Shown here one piece after another: positions 8,227 through 16,760 of a stretch of 64,000 nucleotides of DNA. This DNA comes from Actinomycetospora corticicola. Its GTDB lineage: Bacteria > Actinomycetota > Actinomycetes > Mycobacteriales > Pseudonocardiaceae. The stretch is from NCBI RefSeq assembly GCF_013409505.1, contig NZ_JACCBN010000001.1, positions 3,658,001-3,722,000 of the forward strand. Reading direction: 5' to 3'. The translations under genes were made by a program, and so were the position numbers. The notes beneath the pieces are model-generated. The model did no database searches. It was not told the DNA's origin and saw only the letters and a list, made by a program, of their open reading frames with translations. Position 1 is the first letter of the stretch, and the number at the start of each line of letters is the position of its first letter.

Positions 8227-8961
8227 TCACTCGTCGGGGCCCGTGCCGCGGTGGCGGCGGCGCTCGACGGCCTCGGCGCGCAGCCACTCGGCCACCTCGA
8301 TGAGCTTGAGGTTGGTGTCCTGCGAGGAGCGCACGAGCATCTGGAACGCCTCGTCGTCGTCGACGGTGAACCGTTCCATGAGAATGCCCTTGGCCTGCCC
8401 GATGACATCGCGGCTGTCGACCGCACGCTGCAGGAACGTGGCCTGCCGGCTGCCGTAGAGCAGCATCGCGGCCTGCACCCCGAACAGCCCGGCCACCTGC
8501 CGGGATTCCTCGTCGAAGACGCCGGGGTCGGTGGCGTAGAGGTTCAGGGCCGCGCGCATGTGCTGGTCGGCGGTCAGCTGGATCGACAGGATCGAGCGGA
8601 AGCCGGCCTCGACCGCGCGGGGCGCGAAGCGCGGCCAGCGTGCGGCGTCCGCCCCACCGAGGTCGTTGGCCAGGACCGTGCCGTCCGCGGGCGGGTCGTC
8701 GATCGCGGTGATGCAGGGACCTTCGTGCAGCTCGGTCTGCAGCTGGTCCAGGGTGCTGATGACGACGGGGTGCGGACCGCGGGAGGTGATGATCCCGTCC
8801 TCGGTCAGCGAGATACCTCCGGCGTCCACGTGCGGGATCGTCTGCACCGCCGAGCGCACGATCTGGACCAGGGTGTCGTGCAGGTCCCGGATGCTGCGCT
8901 TGGCCGTGATCTCCTGGGATGCGCGGCGCAGCGCCGCCACGAGTCCGTCCGGGGCCGCCAT
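8227..8961 (-). CDS. GAF-ANTAR transcription antitermination regulator
   Basis: 244 residues from ATG 8961 (GAGGGA upstream). An N-terminal GAF sensor domain spans about residues 25-165. A C-terminal ANTAR helical domain follows (LQRAVDSRDVIGQAKGILMERF, then DEAFQMLVRSSQDTNLKLIEVAEWL). ANTAR domains bind paired hexaloop hairpins in leader RNAs and prevent termination. GAF-ANTAR proteins of this layout are common in actinomycetes and sense unknown small molecules or redox state. No cognate dual-hairpin leader could be assigned by eye. Confidence 0.9.
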   Translation of the reverse strand: MAAPDGLVAALRRASQEITAKRSIRDLHDTLVQIVRSAVQTIPHVDAGGISLTEDGIITSRGPHPVVISTLDQLQTELHEGPCITAIDDPPADGTVLANDLGGADAARWPRFAPRAVEAGFRSILSIQLTADQHMRAALNLYATDPGVFDEESRQVAGLFGVQAAMLLYGSRQATFLQRAVDSRDVIGQAKGILMERFTVDDDEAFQMLVRSSQDTNLKLIEVAEWLRAEAVERRRHRGTGPDE

Positions 8962-9267
8962 GACGCACCGTCCCTCTCTTCGAGCAGACACGACACGGTC
9001 GGCAGCACGCGTGCGGCGTGTACCAGCAAGGCAGGACCGAAGCGGCATGCGCTGCGATCAGCCCCGCGCCGAGGCCCGGCGATCGAGGACGCACATGGGG
9101 AACGGAGCCACCGGGCCGACAGCCCGAAGACGCTGCAGCCCGTGTCCGGGATGTGGCCGTGGAGTCGACCAGGGTGGCGCGCCGGTCGGCCTCCACCAAC
9201 GCAACGAGTGTCCCTGATCCGAAGCACCCAAACATCACCGTCCCGGACGGCGGGCCGGCAGCCGGAA

Positions 9268-9417
9268 CGGGGGTCGGCCGTCGGGCAACAGCTCGACGGG
9301 ATCGCCGACGACGTCACGCACGTGTCCGTCCCCGGCTGCGGCCACCTCGTGCCCGAGGAGCAGCCGGACGCACTCGCCGATCACCTCACGGCCTTCGACG
9401 ACGGGTGCCGCCGCTGA
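9268..9417 (+). pseudogene. C-terminal remnant of an alpha/beta hydrolase
   Basis: The last 49 codons of an open frame read like the end of an alpha/beta hydrolase: DDVTHVSVPGCGHLVPEEQP, with the catalytic-His motif GCGHLVPEE, then a short terminal helix and TGA. Upstream in the same frame there is no nucleophile elbow, oxyanion loop or plausible start. This is therefore a fragment of a gene whose 5' part has been lost. Confidence 0.6.
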
Positions 9418-9429
9418 CGGCGGGAGGCC

Positions 9430-9660
9430 CTACCGCTGAGGTACCCCACACGACCGACCGAGGGCGAGGGCGCTGCTCCGCCGGGCTCGGCCGGCCCGCT
9501 CCCCCAGGAGGATCGCGGAGTTCCTGGCGATGCCCGCACGATCGACGAGGTCGTCGAGCATCGATCCCGGCGTCGCGACCCTCGGTCCCGGCGCCCGGTC
9601 GGGCGCGGGTTCGCGCGGCAGGCAGGTCAGATCGTCGTCGGGGTCCATCAGGGCCGGCAC
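9430..9660 (-). CDS. Doubtful small open frame, 76 residues
   Basis: A leftward frame starting GTG 9660 (or ATG 9648) with G/C-rich third positions, encoding a soluble product with a DDLTCLPREP segment. No ribosome site, domain or paralogue supports it. It occupies part of the 400-base stretch between the hydrolase remnant and the MMPL gene; the rest (9661-9826) shows nothing I can name. Confidence 0.25.
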   Translation of the reverse strand: MPALMDPDDDLTCLPREPAPDRAPGPRVATPGSMLDDLVDRAGIARNSAILLGERAGRARRSSALALGRSCGVPQR

Positions 9661-9826
9661 GCTCGCTCTCGAACCGTCGGGGCCCTCGGACGTCGGGCCG
9701 CAGGGGTCGGTCGGACGCCGGGAGACTCCGTCATCGGGAGCGTCGTGGTCGATCCGCCGGGAGCAACTCGCGACCGTCCGGCGACGGGTAGGAAGGGAGC
9801 GGGCGCAGCCGCGCCGATCCCTCGGG

Positions 9827-12112
9827 TCACGGGGTCGGCGCCACCCGGTCGGGCCGGAGACGGTGGCTCGGCCAGGCGCTCGCCGGGCCGACCCAGGTGA
9901 TGAACGCGGGGATGAGGAACTTCCGGACGACGAAGGTGTCCAGCAGGACCCCGAAGGCCATGGCGAAGGCCAGCTGGCGGAAGGAGTCGAGCGGGACGAT
10001 CGCCACCAGCCCGAAGCTCGCGGCCAGCGTCACCCCGGCGGCACCGATCGCGGTGTTGGACCGCGGCACCGCGACGGACAGGGCCTCCCCGAGCGGGCGG
10101 GACCGGGCCTCGGCCCAGACGTCACCGATCCCGAACACGGCGTAGTCCGAGCCGAGGGAGGCGAGCAGGGCGCCGACCGCGAACGGCACGAAGAAGATCA
10201 GGCCGCTGCTCTGGCCGAACAGCAGCGTCGTCAGGCCGAGCGAGGCGCCGACCACGAGGGCGCTGCAGAGCAGCAGGTAGAGCGGCGCCACCAGGGCACG
10301 CAGGAACAGCACGAGCAGCAGGAGATCGACGAGGGCGACCACGAGCGCGACCCGCACCAGGTCCCCGCGGGCGCTGCCCACGAGCCCGAGGCCGATCGCG
10401 GTGTCCCCCGCCGTCGCGACCCCGACCCCCGTCAGTCCGGCGCCGGCGAGCATCGTCGGGAGCCGTTGCTGCAGCTCGCGGAGATCGGAGATCGCCTGGG
10501 CCCCGACCGGGTCGGCGTCCAGGACGACGAGGACGCGCGCGGCATCGCCGTCGGCCGCGGTGAACACCGAGAACGGGGCGTCGGGGCGTCGGAGGTCGAC
10601 GGTCCCGGGTCCGATGACCCCGGCCACGCCGGGTGCCGCGAGCAGTTCCTGCTGGAAGGCCACCAGCTGTGCGCGGCGGTCGGCGAGCCCGGGACCGGTG
10701 AGCACCAGCTGGGTCGGCGAGAGGATCCCGGGGGCGAAGCCGGCCGCGGCGTCCTCCCAGGCGGTCCGGATCGGGTTGTCCGCCGGGAGCGACCGCATCG
10801 GCGAGACCGACCCCCGCAGGCCGACGAGCGGCACCGTGGCCAGCGCCAGGACGACCACGACCAGCACGACGGTCGCGGGGGCGACCCCGGGGCGCCGACG
10901 CAGCAGCTCGACGAACCTGCTGCGTGGTTCCGCCGGTCCGCCCGGGGCGTGTCGCCGGAGGCCGGGCCAGAACATCGCGCGGCCGAAGAGCCCCATGAGG
11001 GCCGGCACCAGCAGGACCGACACGATCAGCGTGGTCGCGACGGTGAGCGCGAGACCGGGTCCGAAGGCCCGGAACACCGAGGTCTCGGCGGCGGAGAGGG
11101 CCGCGACCCCCGCCACCACGGTCACCCCCGCGACCAGCACGATCGCGAGGTAGTCCTCGGTGGCGCCCCGGGCCGCGTCGGGGCCACCCTCCGCGCGGCG
11201 CAACCGCGCCCGCTGCCCCGACAGGAAGAGGATCGAGTAGTCGGTGCTGACACCGAGGGTCAGCGCGACGAGGACCGGTTGCAGCTGGCCGGGCGCACTG
11301 ACGCCCGACAACTCGGCTGCGAGCCCCACCACCCGGTCGGCGACCAGGTAGGAGGCACCGGCGGTCACCAGCGTGACGAGCGGGGCCGCGAACGACCGGA
11401 ACACCACCGCGACGACGAGCGCGACGGCCAGTACCGACGCGATCTCCACGGCTGTGAGGTGCCGGTTGACCACGTTGCCCTGCTCGAGCTGGAACGGGAT
11501 GAGCCCGCTGACCCCCGAGAGGTGGTCGTCGGGACGGTCGATCCGCGCGGCGTAGTCCCGCGCCACCTGCTGCTGGACGTACGGGTTCGCGGTCGGATCG
11601 GTGAACAGGTACGTCACGACCGTCGTGGGCCCACGGGTTCCGGGCGCGGGTACGGCGTCGAAAGCCCGGCCCTCCGCCTCCGAGTCCGGCGCGATGCCGG
11701 CGGGCAGACTCGCCGGGACCCCGTCGACGAGCGGCAGCGCGAAGAGCAGGGGCGGGGTCGGACGACCGGCGAGAGCGGACCGCGAGGCGTCGAGAGCACG
11801 GCGGACCGCCCGGTCGACCGCGTCGGGCGCCAGCCCGGCCGGGTCGCGCTGCACCACCGCGATCCGGGTGAGGACGGGCAGCCCGAAGATCTGCAGCGCC
11901 CGCGCCTGCGCCTCCACCGCCGGGGCGTCCTCGCCGACGAACGACACGCCGCCGTCGCCACCGACCGAGGCGAGCGACGGCAGCTGCGTCACGGCGAGCC
12001 ACACCCCGACGACGACGAGCGCGAGGACCGCCCACCAGCCGCGGGTCGTCGCCGTCGCGTAGGCCCGCACCGGCCACGGTCGTCGCCGGGCGTCCTCGGG
12101 CCGCTCCGTCAT
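9827..12112 (-). CDS. MMPL/RND-family membrane transporter
   Basis: 761 residues from ATG 12112 with GGAGGAG at ideal distance. Two repeats, each with one large extracytoplasmic domain and about five to six transmembrane helices. The family's intramembrane motifs appear as STDYSILFLSGQRARLR in the first repeat and GSDYAVFGIGDVWAEAR in the second. Such proteins export lipids, glycolipids or hydrophobic small molecules using proton motive force. It is the next leftward gene after the P450 operon with 115 bases between, so it could share that transcript, but its own ribosome site and the gap leave this open. Confidence 0.88.
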   Translation of the reverse strand: MTERPEDARRRPWPVRAYATATTRGWWAVLALVVVGVWLAVTQLPSLASVGGDGGVSFVGEDAPAVEAQARALQIFGLPVLTRIAVVQRDPAGLAPDAVDRAVRRALDASRSALAGRPTPPLLFALPLVDGVPASLPAGIAPDSEAEGRAFDAVPAPGTRGPTTVVTYLFTDPTANPYVQQQVARDYAARIDRPDDHLSGVSGLIPFQLEQGNVVNRHLTAVEIASVLAVALVVAVVFRSFAAPLVTLVTAGASYLVADRVVGLAAELSGVSAPGQLQPVLVALTLGVSTDYSILFLSGQRARLRRAEGGPDAARGATEDYLAIVLVAGVTVVAGVAALSAAETSVFRAFGPGLALTVATTLIVSVLLVPALMGLFGRAMFWPGLRRHAPGGPAEPRSRFVELLRRRPGVAPATVVLVVVVLALATVPLVGLRGSVSPMRSLPADNPIRTAWEDAAAGFAPGILSPTQLVLTGPGLADRRAQLVAFQQELLAAPGVAGVIGPGTVDLRRPDAPFSVFTAADGDAARVLVVLDADPVGAQAISDLRELQQRLPTMLAGAGLTGVGVATAGDTAIGLGLVGSARGDLVRVALVVALVDLLLLVLFLRALVAPLYLLLCSALVVGASLGLTTLLFGQSSGLIFFVPFAVGALLASLGSDYAVFGIGDVWAEARSRPLGEALSVAVPRSNTAIGAAGVTLAASFGLVAIVPLDSFRQLAFAMAFGVLLDTFVVRKFLIPAFITWVGPASAWPSHRLRPDRVAPTP

Positions 12113-12227
12113 CGGGCGCTCCTCCGCGTGGGTGGCCGCGCCGCGCGACCGGACGCACCCGCCGTTCCCCCGCCGCTCCCGGACCAAACGACGCCCTCAC
12201 GCCTGCCGGCCCTGATCGTCGGCGACG

Positions 12228-13424
12228 TCAGGCGTGCATGCGCACCGGCAGCGTGGACAGGGAGGGGAAGATGAGCGACGGGTGCCGGTCAGGTGCCCCG
12301 GCCAGCTCGATCCGCTGGAAGCGTCGGACGAGGGCGGCCGCGGTCTCCTGCAGCTGGACGCGCGCCAGCGGCGCGCCGAGGCAGTGGTGCAGTCCGCCGC
12401 CGAACGAGAGGTGCCGGGCGGCGTTCTCGCGCATCGGGTCGGCCACGCCGGGATCGGGGAACACCCGCTCGTCGAGGTTGGCGGCCCCGATCACGGCCAG
12501 GAGACGCGCACCCGCCGGGAGAACCGTGCCGTCGCTCGCCGTCAGCTCCTCGACGAGGATGCGGGTGTTCATCTGAACCGGGGCGCGCATCCGCAGGGTC
12601 TCCTCGACCAGCCCCGGGATGCGGCTCTCGTCGTGACGGACCGCGTCCATCAGACCCGGGACGGTGGCGAGGAGCTCGACGAGGTTGGAGATCGACGTCC
12701 GGGTCGTCTCGAACCCGGCGTCGAGGACGGTGTGCATCAGCGAGAGCACCTCGTCCCGGGAGAGTTCGCCGTTCTCCTCCGCGGCCAGGAGACGCCGGAC
12801 GAGCTCGGGCGGGTCGGCGAGGCGACCGAGGAGTCCGTCGAAGTAGTCGAGGTAGAACTGCGACACCTCGTCGAGGCGCGCCTGGTGGTCGGGCGGCAGC
12901 GGGAACGGCGAAAAGATCATCAGGAAGTCGATCTGGGTGCTGAGCATCATGGCCCAGTCCTCGTCCGGCATGCCGATGAGCAGGCGCAGCACTCCTCGCG
13001 GAACCCGGGCGGCCAGGGCCACGGCGTCGACCTCGGCCCCGTCAGCCAGGCCGTCGAGCTCGGCAGCGACCTCGCAGGCCGCCGCCGCGCGCAGGCGGTC
13101 GGACCGGCGCGCGGTGAACAGTGGCCCGACCACCCCGCGCAACCGGGCATGCACGGGCCGGTCGGTCTGGATCATGTTGGCGCGCAGTCGCCGGCGTGCC
13201 GGGCCGTCGGGCATCCACGGCGGAGCGTCCTGGCCGGGCGGCTGCATCCGCGCGGAGGTGGCCCGCAGCGCGGCCTGCACGTCCTCGTGGCGGGACAGCA
13301 GCCAGGTCTCCTCGCCGGGCTCTCCCGTCCGGAGCACGGGCGCCTCGTCCCGCAGGGTCCGGTAGGCCGCGGAGCGGTCGCCGGTGAGGAAGGCGGGGTC
13401 GTCGAGATCGAGAGCGGTCGTCAT
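12228..13424 (-). CDS. Cytochrome P450 (last gene of the seven-gene operon)
   Basis: 398 residues, standard soluble bacterial P450 length. The I-helix oxygen-activation motif is AGFETT, the ExxR element is EETLR, and the heme-cysteine loop reads FGGGLHHCLGAPLAR near residue 345. Start ATG 13424 overlaps the stop of the preceding P450 gene (ATGA). No ferredoxin or ferredoxin reductase gene is present in the operon, so redox partners must come from elsewhere. Substrate unknown; the context suggests hydroxylation or dealkylation of an aromatic or nitrogenous substrate. Confidence 0.92.
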   Translation of the reverse strand: MTTALDLDDPAFLTGDRSAAYRTLRDEAPVLRTGEPGEETWLLSRHEDVQAALRATSARMQPPGQDAPPWMPDGPARRRLRANMIQTDRPVHARLRGVVGPLFTARRSDRLRAAAACEVAAELDGLADGAEVDAVALAARVPRGVLRLLIGMPDEDWAMMLSTQIDFLMIFSPFPLPPDHQARLDEVSQFYLDYFDGLLGRLADPPELVRRLLAAEENGELSRDEVLSLMHTVLDAGFETTRTSISNLVELLATVPGLMDAVRHDESRIPGLVEETLRMRAPVQMNTRILVEELTASDGTVLPAGARLLAVIGAANLDERVFPDPGVADPMRENAARHLSFGGGLHHCLGAPLARVQLQETAAALVRRFQRIELAGAPDRHPSLIFPSLSTLPVRMHA

Positions 13425-14695
13425 CCCGTGTCCTCCCGGGCAGTGTCGATGTCGTCGTGTCGGCGCTCCGAGCGGGCGCCGTCGTTCCGGTGGTCCGCTG
13501 ACGACCCGAAGCGCACGGGCAGGCTGGTCGGGCCGAGGTGGTTGCCGCCGTTGAGTCCGCTCCAGGTGACCTCACCGGCCAGGTGCAGGGGCGGGTGGGC
13601 GCAGAGTGTCTGCAGCAGGATCGTCAGCTCGGTGCGGGCGAGGACCCCACCGGGGCACTGGTGGATGCCCCAGCCGAACCCGAGGTGTCCCCGGGCGTCG
13701 CGGCCGGGGTCGAAGCGCTCGGGCTCGGGGAAGCGGCCCGGATCCCGGTTGGCAGCGGCGAGGGAGAGCAGGACCGCGTCGCCCTCCTCGACGGACCGGC
13801 CGCCGAGGGTGACCGGGCAGGTCGCCCGCCGGGCGAAGTTCTGGGCGGGGCTGCGGTGGCGCAGCATCTCCTCGACGTAGGACTGCGCGCGTCGGGGGTC
13901 GGCCCGGAGGTGCTGCTGGTGTTCCTGGTGGGCGACCAGCAGGTGGACCAGTGTGCCGGCGGCGTTCATCGTCGTCTCGTGCCCGGCCACCGCGAAGGTG
14001 GCCAGCATGCTGATGCGCTCGTCCTCCTCGAGCGCCCGACCGTCGACCTCGGCGGTGAGCAGGGAGGAGACGAAGTCGTCGGCGGGGTGGGCTCGATGGG
14101 AGTCGAGCTCGTGGGCCATGAGGTCGTAGACCTCCTGGCGGGCGGCGACGAAGTCGACCGCTTCACCGTCGGTGTCGAGGCCCGACCACATCCGTTCGGT
14201 GACGTCGCGGAACCGCTCGACGGTGGCCGGCGCGAACCCGACGAGTTCGGTGAGGACGGCCAGGGGCAGCGGCAGGGCGACGTCGCGGACGAAGTCGCCG
14301 CCGCCCTGCCGGACGAAGCCGGAGACGAGGTCGGCGACGGTGGCCTCGAGGAACGGGGTCAGTCGGCGCACCCGGGCCGGCGAGAGTGCGGGGGTCATGA
14401 GCTTGCGGTATGCGGTGTGCAGCGGCGGGTCGAAGTCGATGGGGACGGCGCGCTGCGTGCCGTCGGTGGGAATGCGGTGCCCGGAGGCGGAGGAGAACGT
14501 GGCCGCGTCGCGCAGCACGGCGCGGACGTCGTCGTAGCCGGTCACCACCCAGAAGCCACCGCGGCGGGGTGAGTGCACCACCGGTCCTGCGTCACGGGCG
14601 GCCTCGTAGACGTCCCAGACGGCAGGTTCGGTGAGCTCCGGCGCGTAGGGGTCGAGGTCGACGATGCCCACGCCGTCGTCGGGAACGGTCCTCAC
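13421..14695 (-). CDS. Cytochrome P450
   Basis: 424 residues from GTG 14695, which overlaps the stop of the bicupin gene (GTGA). The I-helix motif is AGHETT, ExxR appears as EEMLR, and the heme loop is FGWGIHQCPGGVLAR with Cys as axial ligand. The C-terminal 30 residues after the fold are charged and probably disordered. It is only distantly similar to the P450 that follows, so the two are unlikely to be a recent duplication and may act on different steps. Confidence 0.92.
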   Translation of the reverse strand: MRTVPDDGVGIVDLDPYAPELTEPAVWDVYEAARDAGPVVHSPRRGGFWVVTGYDDVRAVLRDAATFSSASGHRIPTDGTQRAVPIDFDPPLHTAYRKLMTPALSPARVRRLTPFLEATVADLVSGFVRQGGGDFVRDVALPLPLAVLTELVGFAPATVERFRDVTERMWSGLDTDGEAVDFVAARQEVYDLMAHELDSHRAHPADDFVSSLLTAEVDGRALEEDERISMLATFAVAGHETTMNAAGTLVHLLVAHQEHQQHLRADPRRAQSYVEEMLRHRSPAQNFARRATCPVTLGGRSVEEGDAVLLSLAAANRDPGRFPEPERFDPGRDARGHLGFGWGIHQCPGGVLARTELTILLQTLCAHPPLHLAGEVTWSGLNGGNHLGPTSLPVRFGSSADHRNDGARSERRHDDIDTAREDTG

Positions 14696-15831
14696 TCGTC
14701 GTCCCAGTTGCGGGGCGCGGTGTAGCCGGTCTGGCCCTTCTCCAGCCCGAGCGCGAAGATCGGCCCGCTCAGGTCCTCCTGCCAGATCAACGACTCCATG
14801 CCGATGTGCTGGGGGTGGTCCTGGACGGTGTAGACGGTCAGGCCGGAGTCGCTGGGGTAGTGCGCGTGCTCGCGCCACGACGGCGCCGACAGCAGCAGGT
14901 CGCCCGGGCCGAAGTCGATGCGCTGACCGTCGACGACCGAGTAGCCGGTCCCCTCGACGTGGTAGTTGATCGCGACCGAGCTGTGGCGGTGGCCGGGGCC
15001 CTCGGCGCGCGGGGTCAGGCCGGCCGGGATCCGGGACAGGGTGACGAAGAACGAGTTGGTCGCTCCCTGCCTGCGCTCGGTCGCGCTGTTGTAGAGCGCC
15101 ATGATCGTCCGCTGACCGTCGCCCAGGGTCTGCGCCATGAGCGCGCGGGCGGCCTCGTAGGGCCAGTGCAGCGGGTGGTTGGGGACCGGCTCGATGTCGA
15201 CGAGGTACTCGTAGCCGCGCAGGCGGGCACCGGTCGGGGAGATCTCGTGATCGGGGGCGCTTCCGCGGTCGGCGATCTCGTCGGTCTCGACCATGTCGAT
15301 CGGGCCGTCGAGCGGGAGGCCCGGCGCCCACGCGGCGTCGAGTTCCTCCTGGAAGTGGGTGCCGAGGAAGTCGAGCAGGGGCGCGTTGGAGTAGGACAGG
15401 CGGACCCAGCGCCGGTCGCCGTGGTTGACGAAGCGGTGCGGCCGCATGGAGGGCACGGTCACCACGTCGCGGGCGTCCATCGTCAGTGACGTGTCGCCCA
15501 CCTCCACGAGGCCGGAGCCCTCGACGCCGATCTGGACGAGGCTGGAGTTGCGACGGATCGGGGTCGTGCTCTCGCCCGGCAGGAGGACCTCGACGACGAC
15601 CTCGACCCCGGGTGAGAAGCTGCGTCCGGTGGTCGACTCGGGGTGGACCAGCGCCGCGCAGCGGCGGCCGTCGTCGGGGCGCGCGGCGCGGGACAGGTGC
15701 TCGACGGTCTCCGCGATCTCCGCGCCCGTCACCCGGAGCGGCGCCCAGGGGGTGGGCCGGGCAGGGCCCTGCCCCGTCGTGTCGACGGCGTGCCCCCCGA
15801 GCGCGAGCGGGGGGAGGTCGGTAGCGGTCAT
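14692..15831 (-). CDS. Bicupin ring-cleavage dioxygenase (gentisate/1-hydroxy-2-naphthoate dioxygenase family)
   Basis: 379 residues; ATG 15831 overlaps the DapA-like stop. Two cupin domains, about 70-150 and 260-345. In the C-terminal cupin GHRHSS (H281, H283) plus H322 or H324 can form a metal site. In the equivalent N-terminal position the sequence is RRNSS, so the two His ligands used by characterised gentisate dioxygenases are absent there. The family opens hydroxylated aromatic acids with Fe(II) and O2 to give acylpyruvates. The adjacent FAH-type hydrolase and DapA-type aldolase fit processing of such a product. Confidence 0.82.
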   Translation of the reverse strand: MTATDLPPLALGGHAVDTTGQGPARPTPWAPLRVTGAEIAETVEHLSRAARPDDGRRCAALVHPESTTGRSFSPGVEVVVEVLLPGESTTPIRRNSSLVQIGVEGSGLVEVGDTSLTMDARDVVTVPSMRPHRFVNHGDRRWVRLSYSNAPLLDFLGTHFQEELDAAWAPGLPLDGPIDMVETDEIADRGSAPDHEISPTGARLRGYEYLVDIEPVPNHPLHWPYEAARALMAQTLGDGQRTIMALYNSATERRQGATNSFFVTLSRIPAGLTPRAEGPGHRHSSVAINYHVEGTGYSVVDGQRIDFGPGDLLLSAPSWREHAHYPSDSGLTVYTVQDHPQHIGMESLIWQEDLSGPIFALGLEKGQTGYTAPRNWDDE

Positions 15832-16760
15832 GGCAGGTCTCCTGGACGGTCGATGAGGGCAGCCCCCTGGGCGAGCAGCGCCTCGACCCGGGGTCGGGCG
15901 TCGGCGGTGAGGGGCAGCAGCGGGGCGCGCACGTGGTCGGAGGCGATCCGTCCCTGCTGGTGCAGCACCCACTTCGCGGGGGCGGGGTTGGTCTCGACGA
16001 AGAGCAGGTCGACCAGCGGATGCAGGGCGTAGTGCAGGTCGCGGGCGGTCTCGTGGTCGCCGGCCTCCCACGCCCCGTACATGCGGGCGACGGCGCCGGG
16101 AGCGAGGTTGCTGACCGCGGAGATGAACCCGGCTCCGCCCAGGGCCAGCAGCGGCAGACCGAGCAGCTCGATGCCGGACCACACCAGGAGATCCCGGCCG
16201 CCGAGGTGGAGCACGCGGGAGAAGTGCTCGAAGTCCTTGGTCGTCTCCTTGATCCCGACGACGTTGTCGCAGTCGCGGAACAGCCGCGCGACCGTCTCGG
16301 GGGCCACGTCGACCGCGGTCCGCGACGGCACGTTGTAGAGCACGACCGGGAGGTCGGGGAACTCGCCGGCGACGGTCGCGAACCAGCGGTAGAGCGCCTC
16401 CTGGGTGGGCCGCGCGTAGTAGGGCGTGATGACCAGGACGGCGTCGGCCCCGGCGTCCTGCGCCGCCGCGGTGATCTCGAGGGTCTCGTCGAGCTTGGCC
16501 GAGCCGGTGCCGGGCAGGAACGGCACGGCGTCGTCGACCTCGGCGGCCACCGCCTGGATCGCGGCGATCCGTTCGGCCACCGACTGCGCGGAGGGCTCGC
16601 CCGTGGAGCCGCCGATGGAGACGCCGTGGGCCCCGGCCTCGAGCTGCCAGCGGACGAGACCGCGCAGGGAGTCCAGGTCGAGGGCGCCGTCGTCGTCGAA
16701 GGGGGTGATGACGGGGGCGAGGGAGCCGCGGATGCGGGCCGGGTCGCTGCGGAACTTCAT
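15828..16760 (-). CDS. DapA-family pyruvate-dependent aldolase/hydratase-aldolase
   Basis: 310 residues from ATG 16760, overlapping the previous stop by 4 bases. Class I aldolase TIM barrel of the dihydrodipicolinate synthase/N-acetylneuraminate lyase family: GSTGEPSAQS loop, catalytic Tyr in ITPYYARPTQ, YNVPSRT loop, and Schiff-base Lys in VGIKETTKDF. It retains the Arg of the SRT loop that biosynthetic enzymes use, so DapA activity cannot be excluded. Catabolic operon context and pairing with a bicupin dioxygenase recall the PhdI/PhdJ step of phenanthrene breakdown (family knowledge; function here inferred). Confidence 0.85.
   Translation of the reverse strand: MKFRSDPARIRGSLAPVITPFDDDGALDLDSLRGLVRWQLEAGAHGVSIGGSTGEPSAQSVAERIAAIQAVAAEVDDAVPFLPGTGSAKLDETLEITAAAQDAGADAVLVITPYYARPTQEALYRWFATVAGEFPDLPVVLYNVPSRTAVDVAPETVARLFRDCDNVVGIKETTKDFEHFSRVLHLGGRDLLVWSGIELLGLPLLALGGAGFISAVSNLAPGAVARMYGAWEAGDHETARDLHYALHPLVDLLFVETNPAPAKWVLHQQGRIASDHVRAPLLPLTADARPRVEALLAQGAALIDRPGDLP

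Noticed and set aside
12198..12236. Hairpin CACGCCTG/CAGGCGTG near the end of the P450 operon
   Set aside because: The stem is only 8 bp with a 23-base loop and covers the P450 stop codon; too weak to call a terminator.
9530..12274. 914-codon plus-strand open frame
   Set aside because: Antisense shadow of the MMPL transporter; extreme Arg/Glu/Gly composition and no recognisable domain.
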